The position numbers and the translations under genes are program-made. From assembly GCA_026388185.1 (NCBI GenBank), contig JAPLKG010000003.1, positions 86,871 to 150,870 of the forward strand: a stretch of DNA of 64,000 nucleotides. Direction: 5' to 3'. Positions 51,260 through 60,819 of this stretch are shown piece by piece. How positions within the stretch are numbered: position 1 is the first letter of the stretch; each line of letters starts with the position of its first letter. The stretch comes from Candidatus Eisenbacteria bacterium. GTDB taxonomy: Bacteria > Eisenbacteria > RBG-16-71-46 > JAFGJU01. The notes under the pieces were generated by a model, which ran no database searches, was not told the origin of the DNA, and saw only the letters and a program-made list of their open reading frames with translations.

Positions 51260-52585
51260 CTACGGGAAAATCCCCCGTTCTTTGTAAACCTTCTCGAGAC
51301 GCCCTAGTGCAACGATGTACGCGGCTGTACGCCAATCGATGCGCGGCTGCTTGGCAACTTCGTGCACGCGAGAGTACGCACCGACGATTATCTTCCGCAG
51401 TTTGGAATCCACTTCTTCGAGGTCCCAGGATTCACTTCGCTTGTTCTGGAGCCACTCGAAATAGCTCACGATCACGCCACCCGAGTTACACAGAATGTCG
51501 GGAATCAAGTCGATTCCTCTCTTCTGCAGAATTCGATCGCCGTCGGGGTCCGTCGGACCGTTTGCCCCCTCTGCAACGAGCTTCACGTTCAACATTTCTG
51601 CGGTATCGCAGTTGATTTGATTTTCCATCGCTGCGGGTATGAAAATGTCTGCTTTCGTCTGCATGAACGTGTCATGATCGATGGGTTCGGCCTTCGGATA
51701 ACCGCCGACGAGGCCGCGATGCTCTCTGACGTAGGCACAAATTTCTTTGGTGTCTATGCCCTCGGCATTACGAATGGCTCCACTGACGTCTTCTATGGCT
51801 ACCAGTTTTGCACCCAACGGAGCCAACAGACGGGCCGACCACGAGCCGACGTTCCCGAAACCTTGCACCATGAACGTGGCCCCGTTCAGGTCGAGCCGAT
51901 TGTCCCTGGCCCACTCTTGAATTGTGAAGACCACACCTTGCCCCGTCGCCTTGTCCCGTCCTATGCTCCCTCCCGACTCAATCGGTTTTCCCGTCACAAC
52001 GTGGATGGAACGATGCCGCTCACTGGAAGGTATTGTTGAGAGATACGTGTCGAGAAACCAGGCCATGATCTGGGCATTCGTATTCACGTCGGGCGCAGGA
52101 ATGTCATACTCGGGTCCAACATTACTGCCTAGGGCAAAAGTGAAACGCCTGGTGATCCGCTCGACCTCGTAAGTCGTGTATTTGCTAGGGTCAAAGCTTA
52201 TGCCACCCTTGGCTCCACCGAAAGGAATGTTTGTCAGCGCTCCCTTCCAGGTCATCCACGTTGCAAGAGCGCGAACTTCGTCGAGATCCACTGCGGGATG
52301 ATACCTGAGCCCTCCTTTGAAAGGGCCGACCACGTCGTTATGTTGCACCCGGTAGCCCGTGAACATCTCGATCCGGCCGTCATCCATTCTCACGGGAAAA
52401 TTCACCACGATTTCGTTGATTGTCTTGGAGAGGATTTTCCGTATGTCCGGATCCAATCCCATCAGGTCAGCTGCTTTGTTGAACTGATCCGTGACATTGT
52501 CGTAAAGAGTTCTCCGAGGCTTTCGCGGTTTCTTTACCCCTGCCGCATCAGGAGTGCTTCGCGTCTGTTTAGTCGGTTCAACCAT
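51260..52585 (-). CDS. gdhA: Glutamate dehydrogenase (Glu/Leu/Phe/Val family)
   Basis: NAD(P)-linked oxidative deamination of glutamate, or its reverse, 441 residues. Visible are PFKGGLRYHP (about 85-95), WKGALTNIPFGGAKGG with the catalytic lysines (about 112-127), the catalytic Asp in PAPDVNT (about 163) and the coenzyme site GFGNVGSWSA (about 237). The acidic residues in VAIEDVSG after the third strand suggest NAD preference, which is inference. The ATG at 52585 follows TTGGAGGAAACC. It heads the minus-strand nitrogen/redox operon. Confidence 0.93.
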   Translation of the reverse strand: MVEPTKQTRSTPDAAGVKKPRKPRRTLYDNVTDQFNKAADLMGLDPDIRKILSKTINEIVVNFPVRMDDGRIEMFTGYRVQHNDVVGPFKGGLRYHPAVDLDEVRALATWMTWKGALTNIPFGGAKGGISFDPSKYTTYEVERITRRFTFALGSNVGPEYDIPAPDVNTNAQIMAWFLDTYLSTIPSSERHRSIHVVTGKPIESGGSIGRDKATGQGVVFTIQEWARDNRLDLNGATFMVQGFGNVGSWSARLLAPLGAKLVAIEDVSGAIRNAEGIDTKEICAYVREHRGLVGGYPKAEPIDHDTFMQTKADIFIPAAMENQINCDTAEMLNVKLVAEGANGPTDPDGDRILQKRGIDLIPDILCNSGGVIVSYFEWLQNKRSESWDLEEVDSKLRKIIVGAYSRVHEVAKQPRIDWRTAAYIVALGRLEKVYKERGIFP

Positions 52586-52701
52586 GGTTTCCTCCAAGAG
52601 ATCTTACAAGGCCTTCCAGTTCTGTTAACCGTTCATAACACGTGCTCGTACTGTGTCCGTTGCATGAACCCGCGTACAAGAGCGCGACTCATGAACAGAT
52701 T

Positions 52702-52730
52702 ATTCTAATGGTTTTTCTCCTTTCCTGCAA
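52702..52730 (-). promoter_or_regulatory. Sigma-70 promoter for the gdhA-led operon
   Basis: Minus-strand TTGCAG (52730-52725) and TAGAAT (52707-52702) are 17 bases apart, about 115 bases before the ATG at 52585. The rest of the 52586-52994 gap shows an A/T-rich stretch (52680-52820) and no gene. Confidence 0.5.
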
Positions 52731-52994
52731 TCCATATCTGACAATCTCCTTATTTTACAAGGGATTACCGCTGACTACCGGAGTCACCACATCACACCCC
52801 AAATCACAGGAACAACCCCAATTGTTCTAATGGACGGCTCATGGCAAACCGATATTAGAGTTGGAGCGGGCCCCGGTGGGGAAGAACAGAGGGCCTTCAG
52901 GTCCACGGTGCTTCCAACTAGCGGAAAATGATAACGTTATGCGCCCGGCCGCGCAGCATTTTCGAGGGACGAGGTAGGTGAAGTCACTCCTGGT

Positions 52995-55040
52995 ATGAGC
53001 ACGGTTGCGAGACAAACAGACAACCTGAATTTGCCGGCGCAGGATGCGGAGATCGCGCTCAGACTGCTCGATAACGTGCCGATTCCGCTCGTTCTTCTCG
53101 GCAAAGATGGAACAATACAGTTCCTGAACAAGGCGATGGAGAGTCTATCTGGTCGTTCCCTCGCCGAAGTGAGAGAGACGTGTTTCGTCTCCACTTTCGT
53201 CGCGGAAAGGGATCAGGCCAGGGAAAAGGAGATTATCGAGGGCCTGTTCTGGCTCCAGGAGCCGGCTACTCACCGGTGCGCGATCGTCGCAAAGGGTGGT
53301 TGCGAGATTATCAAGAATTGGACGGCCATCTGCTTCTCCGATTCTCTTGGAAGGACTTCGGCAATAGGTCTGGTGGAGCGTCGCGACCCCGCGGCTCCAG
53401 ACGCCGTCGAGAGCTCCGAAGAGAGACTCCTTCGGGAAGATCTTCGCACGACCAAGGAGAGTCTGGACACTCTGCTTTCCCATTCGCCTGACGGCATACT
53501 CATAGTGAACGCGGCCACAGACGAGATGCTCGACGCCAATGACCAGGCCTGCAACATGCTTCGCGCTCAGAAGAACTCGCTCTTGGGAAGCAAATCATCC
53601 GAGGTATTCTCCCCCGAGTGGCAGTCAGACTACAAGAACTCCGTGCAAACAAAACTGCTCAAGAACGGAGACTACTTCCAGATGAGCGCTCTGGTGGCAA
53701 GACCGGAAGGTCAACGTCTACCAGTGGACGTCCTCGCAGCCCTCGCCGAAACAAACGGCACAAGACGTGTTCATGTGTTCCTGAGGGACGTCTCCAAGGA
53801 GCGCCGCGTACAGGGACAGCTCAGGTCGCAGGCGAGCCTGCTTCAAAACGTGAATGACGCCATCATTTCGGTGGACATGAATGACACCATCCTTTTCCTG
53901 AACAAGAAGGCCGAGAGTGTATACGGTCTGAACGCGGAAGACGCAATATGTCGTCCGCTCTACGACGTCATCAGATACGAATTTCTCAGCATCACGCATG
54001 AGGAAGAGCACAGACGCGCGATAAGGGAGAACGGATTCTGGAGGGGCGAAGTAGTCCATTATCACAAAGATGGGCATGCCATAAGCGTAGACACGTCGGT
54101 CTCGGTGGTGAGCGACGACGAAGGCAAGCCCGCCGGTCTTGTGATGGTCAACAGGGATATCACGGGGAGAAAGGAAGCCGAACGCAAGCTCAAGAGAAGG
54201 GGCGACGAGATGGCTGCTCTCTACGAAATAGGACAGGCAATCAGTGCACATTTGAATCTAAAAGACGCACTTTCCGTCATCCACGCCCAGGTCGGCAGGC
54301 TTATGAGAGCGCGGAATTTCTACATAGCCCTCTACGACGCCGCGAATGACGAGATTCACTTTCCTATCTACATAGACGAGCTGACCCAGAAAGGCGGCAC
54401 TTCCAGGAAGGCGGGCAAGGGTTACACGGAATACGTAATTCAGACCGGTCGGCCGTTGCTCCTCGGCAAAGAGACCGAAGAACAAATGGGGCGGGACGGG
54501 TACGAGGGAATAGGTCCTCAGGCGCTGAGCTGGCTCGGCGTGCCCCTGAGGCTGGGACAAAAGGTCATCGGCATGATGGCGGTCCAGAGCTATGCCAAGG
54601 CGGACCTCTATACCGACGATGACGTCAGAATACTCTCGGCCATCTCCGATCAGGCTGCCATCGCGATCGAGAACGCCAAGATGTTCGAGCAGGTGAGAGT
54701 ATCAGAAGAGACGTACCGCAATCTCATCGAAAGCATGAGCGAGGGTTACGTCGTGCTTCAGGACGAGAGAATCGTGTTTGCGAACCGCGCGTTTGCCGAA
54801 TTATCTTCGTACGGCAAAGAAGAGCTAACTAGCAGAAAGTTCAGCGAGCTTATCCATTCCACGTCGCACGCGGTCATGGATGAGCTCTACCAGGGAAAGC
54901 TCACGAAGCCTGAGGAAGAAGTCCTTTCAGAGCTTACGCTAGTCTCGAGGGACGGGAATCAATTCAAGCTTGGTTTCACATTCAAGAATTTGACTCACAA
55001 CGGGGCGCCGGCGCTGGTGGGAATCTGTCCAAAACGGTGA
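52995..55040 (+). CDS. Multi-PAS/GAF sensor protein without recognisable output domain
   Basis: A 681-residue cytoplasmic sensor. Domain order: PAS (about 20-130, IPLVLLGKDGTIQFLNKAMESLSGR), PAS (about 155-265), PAS (about 275-390, DAIISVDMNDTILFLNKKAESVYGL, with PAC tail ending MVNRDITGRKEAERKL), GAF (about 405-560, ending LSAISDQAAIAIENAKMFEQ) and PAS (565-680). No histidine kinase, GGDEF, EAL or DNA-binding domain follows, so the output must be through a partner or the protein is truncated. Its end overlaps the end of hflX by 59 bases on the opposite strand. Confidence 0.85.
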   Translation: MSTVARQTDNLNLPAQDAEIALRLLDNVPIPLVLLGKDGTIQFLNKAMESLSGRSLAEVRETCFVSTFVAERDQAREKEIIEGLFWLQEPATHRCAIVAKGGCEIIKNWTAICFSDSLGRTSAIGLVERRDPAAPDAVESSEERLLREDLRTTKESLDTLLSHSPDGILIVNAATDEMLDANDQACNMLRAQKNSLLGSKSSEVFSPEWQSDYKNSVQTKLLKNGDYFQMSALVARPEGQRLPVDVLAALAETNGTRRVHVFLRDVSKERRVQGQLRSQASLLQNVNDAIISVDMNDTILFLNKKAESVYGLNAEDAICRPLYDVIRYEFLSITHEEEHRRAIRENGFWRGEVVHYHKDGHAISVDTSVSVVSDDEGKPAGLVMVNRDITGRKEAERKLKRRGDEMAALYEIGQAISAHLNLKDALSVIHAQVGRLMRARNFYIALYDAANDEIHFPIYIDELTQKGGTSRKAGKGYTEYVIQTGRPLLLGKETEEQMGRDGYEGIGPQALSWLGVPLRLGQKVIGMMAVQSYAKADLYTDDDVRILSAISDQAAIAIENAKMFEQVRVSEETYRNLIESMSEGYVVLQDERIVFANRAFAELSSYGKEELTSRKFSELIHSTSHAVMDELYQGKLTKPEEEVLSELTLVSRDGNQFKLGFTFKNLTHNGAPALVGICPKR

Positions 55041-56313
55041 GCCCCTTCCTCCTGAGCCTGCCGATTTCCTTCTGATCCGCCCACAACAGTATGCGTATCT
55101 TGTCGGAGACAACCTTCTCTCGCACGAATTCGCACGAGCCTCTCAAATAGGATATCAGGCCTTCCTCCGCGAGGGGAATCTCGACGCTCGCCAGCGATTT
55201 CTGCGCCCTGCTGGTGTCGACTATCCGCCCTATGAGCGAGTCGAGGTTCTGTCCCTTCAGAGCGGAGATCTCGGTCGCCGATGAAAATTTTCCCTTGAGA
55301 CTCTGTACGACTTCGGGTTCTGCGACGTCCATCTTGTTGAGGGCGACGAATGCCGGCTTTTCGCCTGCACCTATTTCTGTGAGCACGCTCTCCACGATGC
55401 CAAGTTGTTCCTCGGCACGAGGAGAGCTGGAATCCACGACGTGGATCAGGAGGTCGGCCTGGAGCACCTCTTCAAGCGTGGCTCGAAATGAAGTCACAAG
55501 ATGATGCGGAAGTTTCCTGATGAAACCGACCGTGTCCGTAACGACGATCGGCGGCACTCTTCGGGAACGCAGTCTTCTCGTCCTTGCGTCGACGGTCGCG
55601 AACAGTCTGTCTTCTATGAAAGCGTCGGTTCCGGTGAGGGCTTTGAAGAGCGTAGATTTTCCCGCGTTGGTATAGCCCACGATCGCGACCCTGAAGACGT
55701 CCTCCCTCTGCTTGCGCTGGACGCACCTTTCCCGCTCCACGCCGGCAAGTTGTCTCTTCAGAGTCCCAATTCTCTCACGGACACGCCGTCTGTCCACTTC
55801 GAGCTGGGTCTCCCCGGGACCTCTTGTTCCTATTCCGCCCCCCAGACGCGAAAGATGTTTCCACAGGCGGGTAAGTCTCGGAAGTTGATACTCGAGTTGC
55901 GCGAGTTCCACTTGAACGCGCGCTTCGCGCGATCTGGCTCTCAGCGCAAAAATGTGCAGGATGACCTCGCTCCTGTCGACCACCTTGATCTGAAGAGTTT
56001 TCTCCAGATTCTTGACTTGACCCGGAGAAAGGTCCTCGTCGAAAACAACCACGTCAGCCGACGTGTCTTCGACGAGCGCCTTGAGCTCTTCCAGTTTTCC
56101 CTTTCCCAGGAACGCACCGGGAGTGATCGATTCCCTTCTTTGCATGAGGGTCCCGACTATAGTCCCTCCCGCGGTGTCCACGAGGAGCCCCAGCTCGTCG
56201 AGCGAATCGTCCGATCCCCTGACGTTGGAACCCTTGAGGCCGATGAGAATCGCTCTTTCGGATCTATTGTCTTCGGCTGTATTGTGGATGGGAGTCACCT
56301 CCGCGCGCCCCAT
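54982..56313 (-). CDS. hflX: GTPase HflX
   Basis: Ribosome-associated GTPase, 443 residues, that helps rescue or split stalled ribosomes. The N-terminal HflX domain (SITPGAFLGKGKLEEL; VVFDEDLSPGQVKNLE) and the linker GGGIGTRGPGETQLEVDRR precede the G domain with GYTNAGKST (G1), DTVGFI (G3), NKMD (G4) and SAL (G5). The ATG at 56313 has GGAGGTGACTCC further upstream. It ends inside the 3' end of the convergent PAS gene. Confidence 0.95.
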   Translation of the reverse strand: MGRAEVTPIHNTAEDNRSERAILIGLKGSNVRGSDDSLDELGLLVDTAGGTIVGTLMQRRESITPGAFLGKGKLEELKALVEDTSADVVVFDEDLSPGQVKNLEKTLQIKVVDRSEVILHIFALRARSREARVQVELAQLEYQLPRLTRLWKHLSRLGGGIGTRGPGETQLEVDRRRVRERIGTLKRQLAGVERERCVQRKQREDVFRVAIVGYTNAGKSTLFKALTGTDAFIEDRLFATVDARTRRLRSRRVPPIVVTDTVGFIRKLPHHLVTSFRATLEEVLQADLLIHVVDSSSPRAEEQLGIVESVLTEIGAGEKPAFVALNKMDVAEPEVVQSLKGKFSSATEISALKGQNLDSLIGRIVDTSRAQKSLASVEIPLAEEGLISYLRGSCEFVREKVVSDKIRILLWADQKEIGRLRRKGLTVLDRFPPAPAPRCESNS

Positions 56314-56342
56314 GCATTCGGAAATGTGTCAGATATCGGGCG

Positions 56343-57572
56343 TCAAGCTATGCGAGTCGGGGAAAGCTCTCTCGGAAAGTCCATTAGCACCTCGAACTTT
56401 CCGTCCGGTCGGGCGTAAACGACGTCCTCGATTCTGACGCCGATCCCCTTTGACGGATAGTAGAGACCCGGCTCCACGGTGAACACGGAACCGCGTTGAA
56501 TCAGGTCGACGTTCGTCTCGGGCCCCGCGAGGCGCATCTTTTCCTGCACCTCGAGACCTATGCCATGACCGAGCCCGTGCACGTAACCCTCTTCGATCCC
56601 GTCGTCCTGGCGGATCGTGCGATAGCCACGGCTCTCGAAGAAATCACAGACTCTTTCCTGATAGAGCCGCGCCGGAGAATCGATTCGGAGTGATTCGATG
56701 GACATTCTCTGTGCTTCACGCACGTCCTGGTATATCTTCTGGACTTCGTTCGGGACTTCCCCGACACAGTAGGTCCTGGTGATGTCGAAGGCGTAGCCGG
56801 CGCCTATCTCTCCGGGGAAAACGTCCATCACGATCGTACGTCCCGGTCTCACCTCGTCGTCGTCGTTGCCGTGGTTGTGAGGCACGGCCGAATCTCGTCC
56901 CATCGATATGATCGTGCCGCCCTCCTCGACCAGCCCGCGCTTGATAAGTTCCGTACGAAGGAGAGATCGCAGGTCGCCGATCTTGAGACGGCCGCCGTCC
57001 GCCTTTATCAGACGGTCGTCCTTTATGGGACAGGAGAAGAGAAGATCCCTGACCAAAGCGATGCTCTCGCACGTTCTTCTGGCCACGTCCCTCATTCTCT
57101 TGACTTCGTGCTCGTCCTTGGTGGTTCTGGCGACGTCAAAGACGCTCTTGTCCTCATCGAGCCCTATTTCCAGGCCGCTCATTCTCTGTTTCAGGAAGTC
57201 GACGATGGCCAGAAGGCGGCTGGCTTCGAATTTTCCGTAGAAGCAGACCTTCCCTCTCACGCCGAGCTTCTCCAGGGCGCTCCCTATCATCCTGGCCTCA
57301 CCCTTGAGCTCACTCTTCTCTTCTTCGACAAATCGCTTGAGACCTATCTCCGGCCAGGACATGCACGGAATGCCCGTCTCTCTCGCTTCATCTCTCTCCA
57401 TCGGATTATGCACGAGAAGAGCGCTCCCATCGTTCTTCATGACGTATACGGAACGCATCAGTTTGGTGGGCCCCGTCATGTAAGTCATCACGGGGTTATT
57501 TGTGCCTCCACCCAGAATCACGATCGCGCCTATGCCTCGTTCTTTCATCAGTTTGGGGATGTCACTTCTCAT
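56343..57572 (-). CDS. M24-family aminopeptidase (Xaa-Pro peptidase)
   Basis: Metallopeptidase of 409 residues removing N-terminal residues before proline. The N-terminal creatinase-like domain is followed by the pita-bread fold with the metal ligands in VMDVFPGEIGAGYAFDITRTY (two Asp), GLGHGIGLEVQE (His), FTVEPGLYYP (Glu) and VRIEDVVY (Glu). The ATG at 57572 follows GCGGAGGAGTT. It lies 29 bases upstream of hflX on the same strand, so the two may be co-transcribed. The gap 57573-57886 holds no gene I can support. Confidence 0.92.
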   Translation of the reverse strand: MRSDIPKLMKERGIGAIVILGGGTNNPVMTYMTGPTKLMRSVYVMKNDGSALLVHNPMERDEARETGIPCMSWPEIGLKRFVEEEKSELKGEARMIGSALEKLGVRGKVCFYGKFEASRLLAIVDFLKQRMSGLEIGLDEDKSVFDVARTTKDEHEVKRMRDVARRTCESIALVRDLLFSCPIKDDRLIKADGGRLKIGDLRSLLRTELIKRGLVEEGGTIISMGRDSAVPHNHGNDDDEVRPGRTIVMDVFPGEIGAGYAFDITRTYCVGEVPNEVQKIYQDVREAQRMSIESLRIDSPARLYQERVCDFFESRGYRTIRQDDGIEEGYVHGLGHGIGLEVQEKMRLAGPETNVDLIQRGSVFTVEPGLYYPSKGIGVRIEDVVYARPDGKFEVLMDFPRELSPTRIA

Positions 57573-57886
57573 AACTCCTCCGCGTTGAAGTACGGGCCGA
57601 GACACCGCGTGCAGCAGACAGGCTCATCGCGGTGCCCAAAAACTCGTTGAGCAGATTCGAAGGATGACTCATAATGGGTCGGAATCACGGTCGCAAGAAC
57701 GATCCGTCGCTATTGAATCGCAGGAAGTTCGTCTCACTGCCGGATACGTGTGCATACACCTGGTTGAGATAGGCTCCACAGACGGCGATTCTACTGGAAT
57801 TTACTGAGCTTGTAAACCTGAAAGCATGGCGGAGCGCAAACGTGCAAACCTGCTGACGCCTTTGCGCCCGAAACCGGAGGAAGATC

Positions 57887-59578
57887 ATGCGGGTCAACCG
57901 TAGGAGAATTCTGATAATTGGAGGCGGCGCCGTGGGTCCAAAGGCTGCCTCTCGTGCGCGAAGGCTCGATCCGGAAGCCGACATCAAGATAATCGAAAAG
58001 GGCGAGTACGTGTCCTACGGTGCCTGTGGGATGCCCTATTACGTCTCCGGTGACGTGCCGAATTCCGCGCAGTTACTTGCCAGAAGTCCCGAGTATTTCA
58101 GAGAGCAACTGGACGTGGAAGTTCTCACGGAAACACAGGTCATGTCCATCGACAGAGAACGAAGGCTGGCACATTGTGCCGATCTGACCGGAAGGCGGTT
58201 TCCCTTGCCCTACGACAATCTCGTGATTGCCACCGGGGCGGACCCCGTCATCCCACCCTTCGAAGGTCGAGAACTGGCCGGCATATTCAAGTTCAAGAAT
58301 CTTTCCGACGCCGTCGCAATCTCCGAATACGTCAAGAGGCAGGAACCCAGGAGAGCCGCGATCATCGGCGCGGGTCTAATAGGCCTCGAAATGGCGGAAG
58401 CCTTCAAGGCAAAGGGAATGGCCGTGACGATCGTGGAAATGCTCGACTGGCCGCTTCCCACTCTCGTGGACTTTGAAGTGGGAGCGCTGGTGGCCAAGCA
58501 CCTTGAAGAAAAGGGAGTGAGTCTAATTCTTTCGCAGAAAGCCCTGGGCTTCCAGGGGACGGCCGGAGGACGCGTCAAGAGGCTGAGTACCGAGGCCGAC
58601 ACAGTGGAATGCGACATCGCGCTCGTGGTTGTCGGAGTGCGGCCGAACACCGCTCTGGCTCGCGAAGCCGGCCTCGAGATCGGAGCCACCGGTGCGATCC
58701 GAGTGAACGAATTTCTTCAGACAAGCGACCCCGCAATCTATGCCGGTGGCGATTGCGTAGAATGCACCCATTTGCTCACCGGTAAAACAGTTTTCGTTCC
58801 CCTGGGTTCCACCGCCAACAAACATGGAAGAATCATCGGCACGAACGTCGCCGGCGGGCACGACGCCTTTCCCGGCATATTGGGGACTGCCATAGCCAAG
58901 GTCTTTGAAATGAGCGTGGGACGCACGGGCCTCACGGAACAAGAAGCGAAGGCGGCGGGATACGGGGTAGTTTCCTCCACGGTCACGACCAATGACAAGG
59001 CCGGCTATTACCCCGGCAGCAAGACGCTGACACTCAAACTGCTGGCGGAAGAGAAGACGGGCAAGATCATAGGGGCACAGTGCGCCGGTGAGGGCGAGAT
59101 TGCGAAGAGGATAGACGTGATAGCCACGGCCATGAGTTGCGGCATGAATGCTTCAAGGTTGGCCAATCTTGATCTCGCGTACGCTCCTCCTTTCAGCCCC
59201 GCAATGGATGCCGTCCATCACGCGGCCAACGTGGTCAGAAACAAGATCGACGGAATCGCAAAGGGTATTTCCCCGCGAGAGTTGAAGAAAAAGCTCAACG
59301 GTCAGGAGGATCTCCTGGTCCTTGATGTCCGCACCAAGACCGAATGGAACCGCGTGAGGATAGAGGATCCGAAGATCCAGCACGTTCCTTTGAGCGAACT
59401 CGCGCGCACCGGCCACGAGCTCTGCGAGGGCAAGGAGGTGGTCACGCTCTGCCATTCAAGCGTGAGGGCCTACCACGCTCAAAAAATGCTGGAGAGAAAG
59501 GGATGCAAGAACATCAAGTTCTTGGACGGAAGCCTGGCGGCCTGGCCATACAAGGTCAGAAAGCAACAACCTTCCTAG
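57887..59578 (+). CDS. CoA-disulfide reductase-like flavoprotein with rhodanese domain
   Basis: Pyridine nucleotide-disulfide oxidoreductase of 563 residues. FAD site IIGGGAVGPKAASRARRL at the N-terminus, redox Cys47 in SYGACGMPYY as in CoA-disulfide reductase and NADH oxidase, NAD(P)H site IIGAGLIGLEMAEAF near 167, and AGGDCVE near 289. A C-terminal rhodanese domain (from ~460) has active-site Cys in TLCHSSVRAYHAQ. Such Cdr-rhodanese fusions reduce CoA disulfide or per/polysulfides. Its stop overlaps the end of the ABC permease gene by 4 bases on the opposite strand. Confidence 0.92.
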   Translation: MRVNRRRILIIGGGAVGPKAASRARRLDPEADIKIIEKGEYVSYGACGMPYYVSGDVPNSAQLLARSPEYFREQLDVEVLTETQVMSIDRERRLAHCADLTGRRFPLPYDNLVIATGADPVIPPFEGRELAGIFKFKNLSDAVAISEYVKRQEPRRAAIIGAGLIGLEMAEAFKAKGMAVTIVEMLDWPLPTLVDFEVGALVAKHLEEKGVSLILSQKALGFQGTAGGRVKRLSTEADTVECDIALVVVGVRPNTALAREAGLEIGATGAIRVNEFLQTSDPAIYAGGDCVECTHLLTGKTVFVPLGSTANKHGRIIGTNVAGGHDAFPGILGTAIAKVFEMSVGRTGLTEQEAKAAGYGVVSSTVTTNDKAGYYPGSKTLTLKLLAEEKTGKIIGAQCAGEGEIAKRIDVIATAMSCGMNASRLANLDLAYAPPFSPAMDAVHHAANVVRNKIDGIAKGISPRELKKKLNGQEDLLVLDVRTKTEWNRVRIEDPKIQHVPLSELARTGHELCEGKEVVTLCHSSVRAYHAQKMLERKGCKNIKFLDGSLAAWPYKVRKQQPS

Positions 59579-60780
59579 ACCCGAAACATCACCTTCTCGT
59601 TCGAGAATAGTCTCACGGACAAGAAGATCGCCCCGACCGCAATGACGAGAGTCGACAGGGACGCCACGGCGATGTGGAGTATGTTGAAGCTGCCCATCAG
59701 CACCTCTTTCTCCAGAAAGAGCACGCCCACGAGCGGAACGGCGTAACCTTTCAGCCCAAATTCAAGACCCGGGAAAATGGTCACTACCGCGGCAAGCATT
59801 ATCACCATGTAGAAGTAGGAGGAATATGTTTGCCCCTCCTTGATGCTCTTTGCGAAGCAGCCGATGGCCATGAACGCAGCCGAAAGAAAAATCATCACCG
59901 GCACGAGGCTGAGAAGAAGAATCAAGACCGTGCCGGCCGAAACGCTCATCTTGCCTTCCGCAATGGCGCTCATGAAAGACAAGCCGCTGTACATGGTGAA
60001 GAGAAGCCCCACGAGACCCATGAGCGCCGTGGCAAGCGAGAAGAGCATGACAGCCGCGAATTTTCCGAGAACTATCTCCGTTCTCGAGGCAGAAGTCACA
60101 AGCACCGTCTCCAGCGTGCTCCTCTCCTTCTCCCCCACCGTCACGTCTATGGCCGTGTGCTGGGCGCCGGCAGACATAAGAATTATGAGCAAGAACGGCA
60201 CCATTGTTCCGATTGCAAATGCGCCCATCTCGCGGGCCGTCGCCACGTTACGGGGTTTGGCCTTGACCGTCTCCAGAATGGACACGTCCAGTCCTCTGCT
60301 CTCGAGTCTTTGTCTGACGACGCGGTTTCCATATTCAGCGAGCAGAGACGTGATCCTGTCTCTTCCGCCGATGGAGTTCATGTCGGCGCCATCGTAGAGC
60401 ACGTCAACTTCTGTGACGTGTCCCCCTTCGAGTGCGGTCTCGAATCCGTCGGGCACGACGAGTGCTACCCTGGCGACTCTCTGTCTTATCATCTGGCCCG
60501 GATCGTCCCCCCGGCTCCCCGACACAGAGAGGACGTCCACCTTGCCCTGCTCCTTGAGAAAGGCGAGCAGGCCGGAGGCTTTCTCTGCGTTCACGACGGC
60601 GACGGAGACGGCGGTTTCTTCTTGCTTTTCTCGCACCATTTGTTCGAAATAACCCATACCGGTGAACAGAGCCGGGTATATCACAAGTGGGAGGGCTATC
60701 ATGAGAAAGATGGTGCGACTGTCTCTGACCGAGTCTACGACTTCCTTCCAGAAAACCGTTCGAACGTTGCTAATTCTCAT
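59575..60780 (-). CDS. ABC-2 type transporter permease (NatB-like)
   Basis: Membrane subunit of 401 residues. One N-terminal helix (TIFLMIALPLVIYPALF), a ~150-residue extracytoplasmic domain, and about five C-terminal helices; the motif TVGEKERSTLETVLVTSASRTEIVLGK after the second helix is typical of NatB/ABC-2 exporters. It follows the ATPase gene by 39 bases. The natural substrate (sodium, lipid or peptide) cannot be told. Confidence 0.88.
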   Translation of the reverse strand: MRISNVRTVFWKEVVDSVRDSRTIFLMIALPLVIYPALFTGMGYFEQMVREKQEETAVSVAVVNAEKASGLLAFLKEQGKVDVLSVSGSRGDDPGQMIRQRVARVALVVPDGFETALEGGHVTEVDVLYDGADMNSIGGRDRITSLLAEYGNRVVRQRLESRGLDVSILETVKAKPRNVATAREMGAFAIGTMVPFLLIILMSAGAQHTAIDVTVGEKERSTLETVLVTSASRTEIVLGKFAAVMLFSLATALMGLVGLLFTMYSGLSFMSAIAEGKMSVSAGTVLILLLSLVPVMIFLSAAFMAIGCFAKSIKEGQTYSSYFYMVIMLAAVVTIFPGLEFGLKGYAVPLVGVLFLEKEVLMGSFNILHIAVASLSTLVIAVGAIFLSVRLFSNEKVMFRV

Positions 60781-60819
60781 GGAGTTCTTCTACCTCTCGT
60801 GACGATCCAATAGAGTCCA

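Noticed and set aside
59575-59578. Overlap of the CoA-disulfide reductase and permease genes as a regulatory feature
   Set aside because: A 4-base convergent stop-codon overlap is common and needs no special explanation.
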